Shown piece after piece: positions 9,441-19,797 of a stretch of DNA of 64,000 nucleotides. Origin of the DNA: Paralithodes platypus (Eukaryota; Arthropoda; Malacostraca; Decapoda; Lithodidae); the NCBI GenBank assembly GCA_032716605.1, contig CM064571.1, positions 11,290,405-11,354,404 on the forward strand, given 5' to 3'. The stretch's first letter is position 1. Each line of letters begins with the position of its first letter. The notes beneath the pieces were generated by a model, which worked only from the letters and a program-made list of their open reading frames with translations, searched no databases and was not told the DNA's origin. The position numbers and the translations under genes are program-made.

Positions 9441-11867
9441 ATGGAGCCCACACGTCCCTCACGCTCGCGCCCTGATGACACAACCAGCCCTCCTTCTGGT
9501 TGTGTCAGCCGCCGTGGAAGGCAGAGGGTGGCTACCCGAAACACTAGTTACCAGTACGACACGCCCTACAGCTCTGAGGACGAAGCACCAGCACCAAAAG
9601 CACGTAAAACACGTGCAAGCAGGGCAATGGCACAGAGGTCATTGGTCTTTGGAGACACTGCCACCACGACCCAGGCCACTGCAACAACCACTACCACCAC
9701 CACTGCCACCCCTGCCACCAGTACCGGCAACGCAGGAGGCCGCCCTAGGGCTGCAGAACCTGCGGGGGCAGGCAGAATCAAAAGCACGGGCGTAGGGAAG
9801 AGAACCCGTACGCCTGCCACAGTTACCCTGCCACCAACACCACCAGCCGCCCCTGGCCTGGCTGCCCCTGCCCCTGCCGCCCCTGCTGCCCCTGCCCAAG
9901 GAAAAGGGAAGGGGAAGAGGAAGGGGAAAGGGAGAGGGAAAGCGACTGCTGGCCCTGCTGCCCTTGCTGCCCCTGCCCAAGAAAGAGGGAAAAGGAAAGG
10001 GAAATGGGCGACAGGCACCACCATCATCTTGCCTGCCTCCAGGCCCACTGCACCACGCACCACTGCCGCTCCTGCCGACGCCGACCCCGCCGGCCTTTCT
10101 GCCCCTGCCCCTGCCCATAAGACGCCCCTACGTGCTAGAGCGAGCAGAAAAACTCTGACACCATCCAAGTACTCCGCCCTGCGGTTTGGTGGGGATTCGC
10201 AGGGCATTGGCAACCCTGCGGGTTTCGACGACGACGCCCTAGGACGGGACCAAGGGTGGGGGGATTTGGGAGTGGATAGTGAAAGTGAGTCAGACGTCGG
10301 TGATGAAAATGAAGAAGGGCGTCTGTCTAGTGAAGAGGAGGGTGATGATGATGCTGTGTTGTATCGCGAACATGGCAGCGATATTTCAGACGCAGAAGCA
10401 GACGGAGAAGACATTCCGATCCCTGGCATGCCTTCGTTTGAGTGGTCTGACGGGGTTAATTTTGTGCCTGACGTGGCCCAGTTAAATCCTGGTACGTCAG
10501 GTACAACTGATGGCTGGCCCTGTGACGAAAACTCTAACGAAAGCGAGTTCTTTCTCGCTTTTTTCGATATGGAGGTAATGACTTACATCGTTGCCCAAAC
10601 AAACGCCTACTACAGGTGGGTGTTTGGCAAATTGGACGTAATTTCTCCAAAAGCGAGAATACGAGGCTGGGTGGATACGACTGTTGAAGAATTCATGACG
10701 TTTTTTGCCTTGTTGTTCCTCATGCCTCTTTGCAAGAAGCAAGTGTTGCAACACTACTGGAAGCACGACCCTCTCATCGCCACCCCAACTTTCAATAAGT
10801 TCATGACTTGTGACAGATTTTTGGTGCTGCTAAGATTTATGCACTTTGCAGACAATGAAAATCCTAACAGGATTGACAGGATATGGAAAGTTCGGGATGT
10901 GTTCACCATGTTGTTGGAGAGGTATAGGAAATACTTTTACCCCTACCTCAATTTGGTGATTGAGGAGTCGCTCGTGCTCTTCAAAGGAAGTCTTGTTTTC
11001 AAGCAGTATATCCCCTTGAAAAGGCATAGGTTCGGAATCAAGCTCTTCGTGTTGTGCGACTGTGAAACTGGAATAGTGCTTGACATGATCGTGTATACAG
11101 GAACTGACATTGACGTACCGAAAGCCGCTGCCGGTGACCCCATGGGCATGTCAGGTGCCATCGTCAGGAAAATGTTGGCACCTTACCTGGGCAAAGACCA
11201 CATCATCTACACTGACAACTGGTATACTTCTCCTGCTCTCTGCCATTTTCTTCATGACAACCAAACGGGGTCATGTGGGACTGTCAGAAAGACAAGAAAG
11301 TTTATGCCCAAGTTCACAGGTGATGTCATTCCTCTGTCAGATGCCTCCTCCAGTGACACACCTTCTGAAGACGAACTGGCCCAGGAACACCGCGAGAGGC
11401 ATATCCGAAGAAGGCGACGAAGGGGGCAGAAGTACAAGCAACTGGAAAAGTCCGGGAAAGAGGTAGCCCTGAAGTGGAAGGACAAAAGAGACGTTCACCT
11501 GCTTTCCACAGTCCACACAGGTGCCCAGATGGACTCTGGTAAAATCCACTACCGAACCAAGAAGACCATCTATAAGCCCGACATGGTAGTGGACTACACA
11601 AAGAACATGCGCCTGGTGGACAAGTCTGACTGTCAACTGTCAGGCGTTGAGTGTCTGAGGAAGACTGTGAAGTGGTATCACAAGCTCTTCCTCCACCTAG
11701 TTGACATCACGATGCTCAACGCCTACAACTTGTGTGAAGAGAGAGATGGCCCCAAACCAGAAACTAAAATTCCGGGAGTTTGTGTACAACGTTGCATATC
11801 AACTCCTGGAGAAGTATGGCACCACCACTCACAGACGTACGGCATGGCGTGGGGATCACGTCCCTGA
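9441..11867 (+). pseudogene. piggyBac transposase 2 (frameshifted near the C-terminus)
   Basis: The ATG at 9441 opens an 808-codon frame. Residues 70-260 are low complexity: a Thr tract, Ala/Pro repeats and Lys/Gly/Arg blocks such as GKGKGKRKGKGRGK. An acidic segment (about 275-325) precedes the DDE_Tnp_1_7 domain from about residue 335. The catalytic positions are E508 in VIEESLV where the family has Asp, D592 in YTDNWYTS and D727 in LVDKSD. A frameshift between about 11728 and 11741, just after LNAYNL, throws the last ~40 codons out of frame. Both the E508 substitution and the frameshift argue that this copy is not an active transposase. Confidence 0.82.
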
Positions 11868-12075
11868 CCGCATCCAGCTTGGGGTGGAAAGACACTACCC
11901 AACCAACACCGAGCTGGTTGGCACTCGTCACAGGCAGGTGCAGTGCCACGTCTGTAGCACCAGTGTCAGGAAACCCCACGTACCCAAAAGAGTCACCTCA
12001 ATGTGCGCCGAATGCAAAGTTGCACTCTCCTTGGGTGACTGCTTCAGGGACTACCACATGTACAAAAACTACTGA
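11738..12075 (+). pseudogene. transposase 2 C-terminal region in the shifted frame
   Basis: After the shift the protein continues in another frame with the expected piggyBac tail: the VAYQLLEKYG helix, then a cysteine-rich domain with CHVC, CAEC, CFRDYH and a terminal TGA at 12073-12075. All zinc-ligand positions of the domain are present, so only the frame is broken. In the family this domain recognises transposon ends. Confidence 0.75.
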
Positions 12076-12082
12076 GTGCCAC

Positions 12083-12158
12083 CCCCTGCCCTGCCCTGCC
12101 CTGGACTCGCCCCCTGCCCTGCCCTGGACTTGCCCCCTGCCCTGCCCTGGACTCGCGC
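12083..12158. repeat. 23-bp minisatellite after the transposase stop
   Basis: Just over three units of a 23-bp C-rich repeat (GCCCTGCCCTGGACT core) begin about 8 bp after the transposase 2 stop codon. It may be part of the element's 3' untranslated region. 12160-12604 is AT-rich with no gene. Confidence 0.75.
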
Positions 12159-12607
12159 CCTACCTTACCTGACCTGACCAAATTGCTCAATGCTCATGCT
12201 ACCTCATAATGTTACATATATATTATATAATGTATACGTTGCAAAGATGTCCCTGTGATATAGCGTTTTACATTATATAATTGTATCTTTCATTATTTAG
12301 TTTATAAGTTTCAAAGATTTCCATGTAATATGCCTTCTTTTTTAGTATATCAATATATATGTTTGTTATAGCCAAAGTAATGTGTATATATTTTCTTACC
12401 TCAACTGAATTGTACCAAAATAAATATGTTTCAATAAATCATGTCAAACCTACTAAGATAATAATAAAAAAACAAATACAAGGTCATGTCATTGTATTCT
12501 TACAATATGATATATTCTATGAATATTTCATATTGTTTGAATACAATGGCATGATATTGTAAAAAAAATGTTTTTTTCAAAATTTATCTAAACATTATAA
12601 AACCTTC

Positions 12608-12687
12608 CCCATATTCGATTCGATCCCACTACCCTACCACACTTTGAGTTTTCCAGTCCGCGACCTTACCAACCATGCCACAGGAGC
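12608..12687 (-). mobile_element. tRNA-like SINE head, minus strand
   Basis: On the minus strand, TGGCATGGTTGGTAAGG fits a pol III A box and GGGATCGAATCG a degenerate B box, about 55 bp apart. The flank downstream on that strand is A/T-rich. It is not a foldable tRNA gene, so a tRNA-derived SINE fragment is the best reading. Confidence 0.5.
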
Positions 12688-12699
12688 TCATACCAAATG

Positions 12700-13700
12700 T
12701 CACTCAAAACTTCGTGTCTACAATCGAAATGACAATATACAAAAAAAAATGAATTATCCCACCAAATTACGTTTGTAAATTGATGGGATTATCAATTATA
12801 TCATGCCAAGGTTTATAAAAGTTTGTCTCTGTCAAAAATTAGTAATTATATAACTTTATTCTGTCAAAAATTGCCCCTCTCAGTGTGACCCAGTCATTAT
12901 CACACGGTCAAGCGGTCAGTGGGTGACCCTTGCCGCTCCCTCCAGCCACAGCATCTTTGTCTGGGAACAAAATTTGTATAAATACAATAATGCATAAAAT
13001 ACTCTTCACAAATACATTTGTATTGTATAATATTGTAAATAATAATGAATAATAACTGTGGGTGTCAAAAATTGCTCAACCATCTTTCTTATATCTCGCC
13101 TACGCCCTTACGCGCGTATATTGGATTATACATAGTCATGACTGTCATACAAATACTTGCAGTAGGTCTCGAATATACATTTAGATTGCATATTATTTGC
13201 AAATAAATAAATATAAGTTTTCTGGTGGTAATCTACCCTTTCGCAAGTGTCATGCAACACCAGTCAATATTTAGCTCTCTATCAAAAAAGGTTAACTGCC
13301 TATGTTTACTGACCACCCTCGTACCTGGTCTATAATATAGTACTTTATTTACAGTCAATGGCCTACATATTTCTGAGGTACTTCACATGTGTCTAAAATG
13401 CAATGTCTGCTTGCATAAAAATGCAATTCTGAAAGCCATTTATACGTACGACATACGCATGTCTCACTTTCTCTCTCTCTCTCTATTCCTGACTCATGTT
13501 ATTGTAGACCTCTGGGTGGCAACGAACCCCAGACACCTGCTAGACATAAGGTTCAAAATCCCAAGACATCCATATGCCTCGGGCGCCTCCACAATTATCA
13601 CACAGCTGCGTATGTTTCTTGATAGATCTCCCTGCCTTCACTCTCTCCACGACTCACTCCCTGCCTCCCTCCCACCCACCCTTTTAGGCTTCCGTTTGCT
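12700..13700. other. no gene recognised
   Basis: AT-rich sequence with short ORFs that show no family resemblance. A short (TC)n lies at 13468-13486. Nothing supports a gene. Confidence 0.6.
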
Positions 13701-13709
13701 AGAAACTCA

Positions 13710-14280
13710 TTGATAATGTGCGTAAATATCACATGAATAGGTCTATATGCGGTATATATATTGTTATGTGGGACGTCTAAATACGTACAAGTCTGTATTA
13801 TAGCATGACAGTGCTCTAAGTACGAGATATATGTGATATTTATAGCGCAACACACCCTCTCCACCTTCCATTCCCAGCACAACTCAATCACACCTTGGTT
13901 CACGCATAGAAAGTAATTGATAATGTGCGTAAATATCGCATGAATTGGTCTATATGCGGTATAATATATTGTTATACGAGACGCCTACATACGTACACGT
14001 CTGTATTATAGCAGGACAGTGCTCTAAGTACGAGATATACGTGATATTATAGCGCAAAACACACTCATCTCATAAATTGCCGCCAAACCTCCAACCCGTC
14101 TTCATTCCCGCCTAAAAATGTATTGATAATTCCCATATATATTGCAATTTTTGGTCACTATAAGGCATATTCATTGTTATATGGGTGGCCTACACACGGA
14201 TGCGTACTCTACATAGCCTAAAAGGGATCAAAAAAGGAGATATAAGTGATATTACGCGGTAACCCAGCCCCTTCTCCCTC
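13710..14280. repeat. ~206-bp tandem repeat, three diverging copies
   Basis: Copies start near 13710, 13917 and 14123 (shared ATTGATAAT). Copies 1 and 2 are close relatives: TGCGTAAATATC.CATGAAT, GGTCTATATGCGGTATA, GCTCTAAGTACGAGATATA and TAGCGCAA recur in order. Copy 3 keeps only parts of this order. The period is 206-207 bp, a size often seen in nucleosome-scale satellites, though three copies are too few to call a satellite. Confidence 0.8.
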
Positions 14281-14930
14281 AGGTTCTATCCCCTGGGCGC
14301 GTGAAAATTCGGCCGGGAAATCTCGCCGCTCGATGACAATCTAGCCGCGCGGTGCCATTCGCTCCACATTTTTCAACTACGGACCATTCCCCCGCCCCCC
14401 AGAATTTTTTTTGGGGGTCAAATATATATGGGCCGATGCACGCAAACATTCCCTACACGCTGATGTACTTTTTATCAAAATTGGCAATGGGTCCCAAAAT
14501 CATCATACATGCGCACACGACATAGGTGTAAAAAAAAACCTGTGCGCCATAGAGAGGTTAAGGAGGGAATCTATTACTCAATATAAATTATTTTCTGGAA
14601 CATTATAATATGAACAACTAGAAGTAAATAAATACAGAATTTTTTACTGCATGTTATAATCGTCATTAACTCCGTAATGACTATAAGGGATTGGCACTAA
14701 CAGCATATAAACTTGTTGATTATAAACAACCAAACACTGCCATCCCAAACCCTCCTATTAGTTACTAACCCCCCAACGCCACCCAAAACCCCATACTACG
14801 ACAAGCTTCCCCTCCCTTCCCGTGTCCCCCTCCCCCTCCTTCTCCTTCACATCAAGCTGCGCCATCTATGGACAATGATCTAATAATGATTCAGGGAGGG
14901 GAGTGTGAGTTCTGTCTATATTCAGAGCGA
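14281..14930. other. no gene recognised
   Basis: Contains a homopolymer-rich stretch near 14400 and a GAGAGGTTAAGG at about 14555 that could be a TTAA-element end without a partner. 14750-14850 is C-rich. No coding signal. Confidence 0.5.
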
Positions 14931-14948
14931 ACAAACTACACAGCGAAT

Positions 14949-15239
14949 TTACCCGCACCTTAGGATAGGTGGGCCGCGCGGAAATGCGGTCGGGTGTACA
15001 TATGAGATCTCCACTATATCGTAGTCACTGGAATCTACTTCACCAGTGAAACCATGGAGATGCAAATTCTCTGGACCCTTGCTGGTACACTTGAGCTGTG
15101 GTAATGATGACCGCAGAACGAATGACCTCTGTGAGCACTGGTCGAGTAAGGTTTGCGTCATTACATGCTTATTATTACTCCCCACCACCGGCAGCATTAT
15201 AGTAGGAAGCATTTGACACTCTCTAGAAGCAATGGACAA
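14949..15239 (-). pseudogene. BEL/Pao aspartic protease segment, truncated
   Basis: The 96-codon frame carries LLDQCSQRSFV, the active-site region of Pao-type retropepsins, preceded by a hydrophobic LPTIMLPVV strand as usual in this family. The frame overlaps the upstream nucleocapsid-like frame, so a shift near 15215-15239 separates them. The element ends around 14930 with no reverse transcriptase or integrase, so it is a 3'-truncated copy. Confidence 0.65.
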
Positions 15240-15793
15240 TTGGACATAGCAGATACTTTGTTACTCTCGCTTTTAATTTTATCATGAGACTCTTTGGTGG
15301 TTCTCTCCTTTTCCTTACCGTCGTGCCGATCAGACTGGGTACAAAGGGAAAACCAATGTTTCCCCTTGCAATATTTACAGGGTTTGATGAAGGAATTGGT
15401 GCAAGTACTTTTGAAGTGGTCTCTTGCCAGACAACTGGTAGATAAATGAAGTGATTTAGCCTTGCCCATTTTCTGTGTAGTCTTAGGATATTTAGGACAT
15501 TGGTACCATGGATGACCGCGTACACTACACAACTTACAACCTGATGTGATTGTCCTCTTCTGTTTAGATGCCTGTACCGGGAAAGCCGCAGTGGATGGCG
15601 ACATCTCCACTTGTCGGTAGTGTCCAGTACTCTCCATATTGAAGACTTCGGTCTGGAATTTCTGCACCAACGCTTCTAAGTCCAGTGGAGTGTCACTTAT
15701 TTGCAGTCTAATTATTTCCTTAAGGGGAGAGGGTACTTTGCTCAGTATAGTTACACTGTAGATTTCCTCCTTCGTGACGGTCATCGTCTCCAT
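15197..15793 (-). pseudogene. BEL/Pao gag C-terminal part with zinc knuckles
   Basis: The frame continues the gag protein: a helical stretch (SVTILSKVPSPLKEII) followed by two zinc-knuckle-like motifs, CKLC...HPWYQC and CKYC..KHWFSLC, and a basic tail. It is the nucleic-acid-binding end of gag. It is joined to the upstream gag frame by a one-base difference in a run of four C at 15827-15830 on the plus strand. That is a homopolymer, so either a real indel or a sequencing error is possible. Confidence 0.75.
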
Positions 15794-16469
15794 TGAACGG
15801 AGGAGGCTCTCGAAAGAGGCATAGTACCCCTTTAATTTTGGTCACATCATACGATGGAGGATTTAGAGCGTAGAATTTTGTTATTAACGCCGTCTTAATT
15901 ACTTCCTCTCGCCCATAAGTTCTTTTCAAGAGCTCCACTGCAGACTCATAGCTTGTAGCTTCTAACTTGTACCCCTCCATCAGCTTCAATGCCTTCCCTT
16001 TCAACTGTCCACGGAGATAAGTAAACCTTTGGATGGATGTAAGGGTCTTATTCCGATGAACGGAACACTCAAATTTATCCCAAAATCCAGTCCAGGTAGT
16101 TGGATCCCCGGAAAAGGTAGGCAAAGTAAGCTTTGGAAGGTTAAAACCAGTTGCTTTTGGAGTACCGGTATCCTTAACAGGGGGTGATTCTTGAGTTGAA
16201 GCTAATCTGGCTAAGTCTGTATTAACGTTTTCAATATACTCCAGATCTGCTGACATTTCTTCTTCCACATCATCAGGACCTGACAACAACCAATATACCT
16301 GCTGAGCATACCTATCAAAGCTAGCTAGCGATTTAGGTACAGTAGCATTCTTGCCCTTTATCTGATCAGCCGAGGCACCTTCTAGAAAATCATCAAGATC
16401 TCTTAAACATTTATTAAAACTTCCCTTCATCTCTCCCTTTAAAATCTTAAGTTTCTTCAAATCTGTCAT
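15720..16469 (-). pseudogene. BEL/Pao gag, N-terminal part
   Basis: The ATG at 16469 (minus strand) starts a 249-codon frame. Residues 110-190 carry the DUF1759-type core seen in Pao gag: LPKLTLPTFSGDPTTWTGFW, the FTYLRGQLKG.A helix and SYESAVELLKRTYG. The C-terminal 40 residues after KIKG are out of frame; the true continuation is in the 15197-15793 frame. Family assignment rests on this core plus the downstream zinc knuckles and Pao-type protease in the expected order. Confidence 0.78.
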
Positions 16470-16492
16470 CGTTAAGGTCTAATTCTTAGTAA

Positions 16493-17047
16493 CTTAAACT
16501 ACAATGAGGTCCGACTACAGACTGTTAACACCTTACAAGCGGCCTATGCGGTTTATTTATGTGTACCGCACAGCGGGGTGTTTTTAGCCAAAATAGGGCT
16601 GTTTACGTGATCATTTTCATGCCTAAATAAGACCCAGAACGTAAAACAAGTACCTATCCCTGAAAGGGCATAAACAGAGCTTTCGAATGACACCATAACG
16701 ATCCTTGTATGATGGATAGTTTTCTTGCAATAACCGTGCAACGCGAGTGCAAAAAGCAGGTAATTCGGTACTTTCAGTACATAATTGAGTATGTAGCGAG
16801 TGAGAGAGGGAGGAGGGAGCTGAGATTTGTGTCAGTAGGTTCGCCGCGGTGGTCTGGAGCAGTCATACGCTCGCTAGTCTCCTGCCACCACTTGTCTCTC
16901 TCTCTCAGCCACATTACGTGCTGAAATTGCCACTCGAGTTATGTCGAGCGCCGCCACATAGTCCAGCTTTATTTAACTCGACTTATGTTGCTCGCCGCTA
17001 AATAAGGGTTAATCGCTTAGGAATCAACAGCGGCAAACTCCCATTAC
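16493..17047 (-). repeat. leader repeat copy 1, split by a TTAA element
   Basis: The sequence ACAATGAGGTCCGACTAC...GACTGTTAA continues after the inserted element as TCGCTTAGGAATCAACAG. Put together, these flanks match an uninterrupted stretch at 17880-17945 with roughly three quarters identity. The repeat lies just upstream of gag on the minus strand. Confidence 0.65.
16525..17012. mobile_element. family D TTAA element, full copy 1
   Basis: A 488-bp non-coding element bounded by TTAA. The left end is TTAACACCTTACAAGCGG; the reverse complement of the right end is TTAACCCTTATTTAGCGGC, an inverted repeat of about 19 bp. It matches the copy at 29027-29513 along its whole length, including GCGGGGTGTTTTTAGCCAAA and GTTCGCCGCGGTGGTCTGG. 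The related uninterrupted sequence at 17880-17945 acts as an internal empty site. Confidence 0.85.
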
Positions 17048-17157
17048 TCGAGAAAATTACATAGTAGTTTCATCCCCCTTAATATAACTTCCCTAAAGGA
17101 AATTATCTAATTGGACAACAACTTAATGTACACCAGGGCTATCAATGAGGAGACTGG

Positions 17158-17775
17158 TTACTGCGACGCAAGATAGTCCCTTACCATCTTAATGACCTGG
17201 GTCAACAAACGATCGCTGCCTTCATGGGTGAGGTGGACGCCGTCCTCGGACATGTACTGGCTCCCGAAACTGTATGGGGAAAATCGACCACCAAGGTGCT
17301 TGTGCTTCCTCTTGAGGAGAGCATTTACAGAATTCTTAATCTTGTGGTACTCACTTGCTGGAATACCCCGAGGAGACACCCTTTGCTCCAACCCTAATAC
17401 AAGGCAGCGACCGTTCGTGGATGCCTCAATCTCAAAGGCTAAATCCTTGATCTTAGTCGCTAGCTCCTGCGGGACCACCCCAGAGACGATGTCTTTGCCG
17501 CCCAACACCAAGACAGTGATTTCGGGCCTTAGGCTCAAAAGATCATCCCAAGCTGGTTTGGATCCAATATTATCGAGAGTGGCTCCTGGGGCACTAAACG
17601 CCCTCAATACAAAACCCGGGTCGTAAAACTCTCGGCGGGAGACCCCTAGGCGACTGACATAACTGTGGCCTAATATGCCCACCACTTTCCCCGGGCTCTG
17701 ATTGTAGGAGGATGGTATAAAATTCACCCCAATGCCACTCCCTGATGCAGCTGTGGGATGATTCCTTTGAGCCAT
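17158..17775 (-). CDS. SGNH/GDSL-type hydrolase ORF, retroelement-associated
   Basis: An intact 205-codon frame from an ATG at 17775. It shows the SGNH order: block I as GILGHSYVSR near residue 33 (Ser in a G-H-S setting), a block III-like VLGGKD near residue 90 where GGND is usual, and block V DGVHLT near residue 180 supplying the catalytic Asp and His. SGNH proteins are esterases or lipases, and SGNH-like ORFs are known in some retrotransposons (certain CR1 and DIRS/Ngaro groups). Here it sits upstream of BEL/Pao gag on the same strand, between two copies of a leader repeat. It may belong to that element or be a separate insertion. No signal peptide is seen. Confidence 0.65.
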   Translation of the reverse strand: MAQRNHPTAASGSGIGVNFIPSSYNQSPGKVVGILGHSYVSRLGVSRREFYDPGFVLRAFSAPGATLDNIGSKPAWDDLLSLRPEITVLVLGGKDIVSGVVPQELATKIKDLAFEIEASTNGRCLVLGLEQRVSPRGIPASEYHKIKNSVNALLKRKHKHLGGRFSPYSFGSQYMSEDGVHLTHEGSDRLLTQVIKMVRDYLASQ

Positions 17776-17879
17776 GATTTACCGAAAACAGAATTAAATA
17801 CTAAGTCCATTCAAAATAAAGGGTAAGGTGAAGCACTAATTAATCGAAGCCCTTTATAGGTAAGCCTAGTTGGTTAAGC

Positions 17880-17945
17880 CACAATCATGAGGTCTGACTA
17901 TTGACTGTCAATCGCTTAAGAATGAACAAAGACCGACACTCATGA
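17880..17945 (-). repeat. leader repeat copy 2 (uninterrupted)
   Basis: CATGAGGTCTGACTATTGACTG followed by TCAATCGCTTAAGAATGAAC matches the flanks of the element at 16525-17012 as if that element were absent. It lies about 105 bp upstream of the SGNH ORF start, as copy 1 lies just upstream of gag. Confidence 0.6.
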
Positions 17946-19010
17946 CCGTCACTATAAGCAACTAGGCCTAGGCTATGTTATGAAATTGAAATATACAAGG
18001 TCACATGAGAACCATCCCCACCAGCAAAATTAATGAAGAGTCTCACAAAGACAAAACATAGAGTACACCATATGCCTACCACCAAAGCGAAATGAAGATC
18101 AACCACAGACACTTGCTGGCCTAGCCTAGCTCAACCGCGCGAAATGGTAACCAACGAAAATACCCTCACACCTAGCACTAGCCCAGCAAACCCTCCAAGA
18201 ACGGTAAGGAGCACAACGTCCAAAAAACCGGGAAACCAGCCCCAAAAACTACTGAGACGGCGCCACCCAGAAAAAAACCGCGAGGGAAAAAGCTAGGCTA
18301 ACAAACTAGTGAAAGGGCAGTCGGCCCAACAATGTACGAGACGGCAGCCATTTGCAATACCAAGTGAAGCGGTAGTAAACAAAACACTATAATGTTAAGA
18401 TATCAAGTACTAGAGCACGAAGGACCATATATTTGTAGGGAAATTAGATAGATAGGTTACATTTCTAACTCACTGGTACATGAAATAATCCCAACAAATA
18501 GTTATATAATAATTACCAAGAATTCAATGGGTGGAATCCGGTCTTCTTAGACACACGGCTAATTCAGTTGCATGAAATGTAGGAATTTTCACATAATACA
18601 ATATCGATACAATGAACTTAGCTTAGAAGACTGGTGATGTAGGACTGTTGATATAGATTAATATTGGTAGCACATGGTGAACTATAGGTCGAGTCAGAGC
18701 CGAGGGAGATGTTGACTGTATGGTGGATTTTGAGAGACTAACCGCCGGCGTTCTATCGCTTGGCGAAGTTACATAATGACTGCCGGCTCATAATAATTAT
18801 AATATGATTTGTTTCATGATACATCTAGAGCTGATTTAAATATTCATGCATTATAGTTAATATTTAACCTACACTTAATAATAAACTACATACATAAAGA
18901 ACTAGCCGAAATCGTACTTGCTATAAAATACCGCCAAATTCAAATGCCCAGTTGGACTCAAAACTGTCGCGATCATCACACTATTCCCGACATCCATAAT
19001 CATTAAATTT
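17946..19010. other. no gene recognised, probable retroelement leader or LTR remnants
   Basis: Non-coding, between the SGNH ORF and the Gypsy gag, both on the minus strand. A GGCGCCA at about 18255 could be part of a tRNA-primer site but has no adjoining LTR terminus that I can see. Confidence 0.4.
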
Positions 19011-19015
19011 TTAAG

Positions 19016-19797
19016 TTAATGAAAATCACGCACCTGACTAGCATTTAGCCATTTTTCAAAGGCTCGTAGTTTGTTATTGGCAAATTCTACATATGTAAGG
19101 TCTGGGTTCTTATTCATGTTACGGAAACCTTGTCTGTACCCTTCAATTGTTAACTCGTAGGTAGTCAAGACAGTCTGCTTCACAAAGTTATAATCCTTCG
19201 ACTCCTCCGCGGAAAGATTAGAGTATACTAGCACTGCTTTTCCTTTCAAAACTGTCTGCATAACTATAGTCCAATAGTCTTCTGGCCACTCTAGAAGCAG
19301 TCTTTTAAAAAAGTCGGAAAAAAGTCTTGGCGTCTTTCTCATCAAAACAAGGGACCATACGATTCGCTCTAGAGACTTCAAACCTAGGATTTGGAAGAAT
19401 ATTTTGTGGTGGTGGAGTAGGTTGATTTTGATTTCTCAACCTAGCTAGTTCTATTTCTAAAGTTAGCCTTCTTTCTTCTGATTCTGCTTTTGCTAGCCTT
19501 CGTTCTTCCTTTTCATTTTCTAATACCAACATTCTTTGCTGAAATTCTCGGACTTTGTCTGCCTCAGTCTGTGTTGATATTTTGCTACCGTCTCCTACTG
19601 CACCTGCCGGAAGTATAAAAGAGGCTACCAGGCTTTGCATTACTACTGTTTTAAGATCCTGTTTTGTTCATATTGTCATCGATTTCTACTTTATAATGTT
19701 GTGCTATAGTCTTGCAGTCATCTTTCTTTGGTGTTTTGTTTAAGATTGTGTCAATGGTAGGATCTTCTATGAAGTCCGCCACATCAAAAGTAGCCAT
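19016..19797 (-). pseudogene. Gypsy-like gag, frameshifted and 3'-truncated
   Basis: A likely start is the ATG at 19797. Three frames carry consecutive pieces: an N-terminal part, a coiled-coil Glu/Arg/Leu-rich part (ENEKEERRLAKAESEERRL) and a capsid-like part with LLLEWPEDYW, LKGKAVLVYSNL and the YRQGFRN motif of SCAN-like Gypsy gags. Shifts lie near 19673 (in an A run) and near 19320. The frame ends at a stop near 19016 and no nucleocapsid, protease or polymerase follows, so the element is truncated. Confidence 0.7.

Larger units (their letters stand above)
9217..12170 (+). mobile_element. piggyBac element 2, right end not located
   Basis: The left end starts TTAACCCGGGAACTGC at 9217, and a piggyBac transposase gene follows from 9441. 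I could not find a matching TTAA terminus downstream, so the end coordinate is nominal. Only the left end and transposase are firmly supported. Its termini and low-complexity N-terminal region differ clearly from element 1, so it is a different family. Confidence 0.7.

Noticed and set aside
9566..10429. Long minus-strand ORF within piggyBac 2
   Set aside because: Antisense shadow of the GC-rich low-complexity N-terminal region of the transposase.
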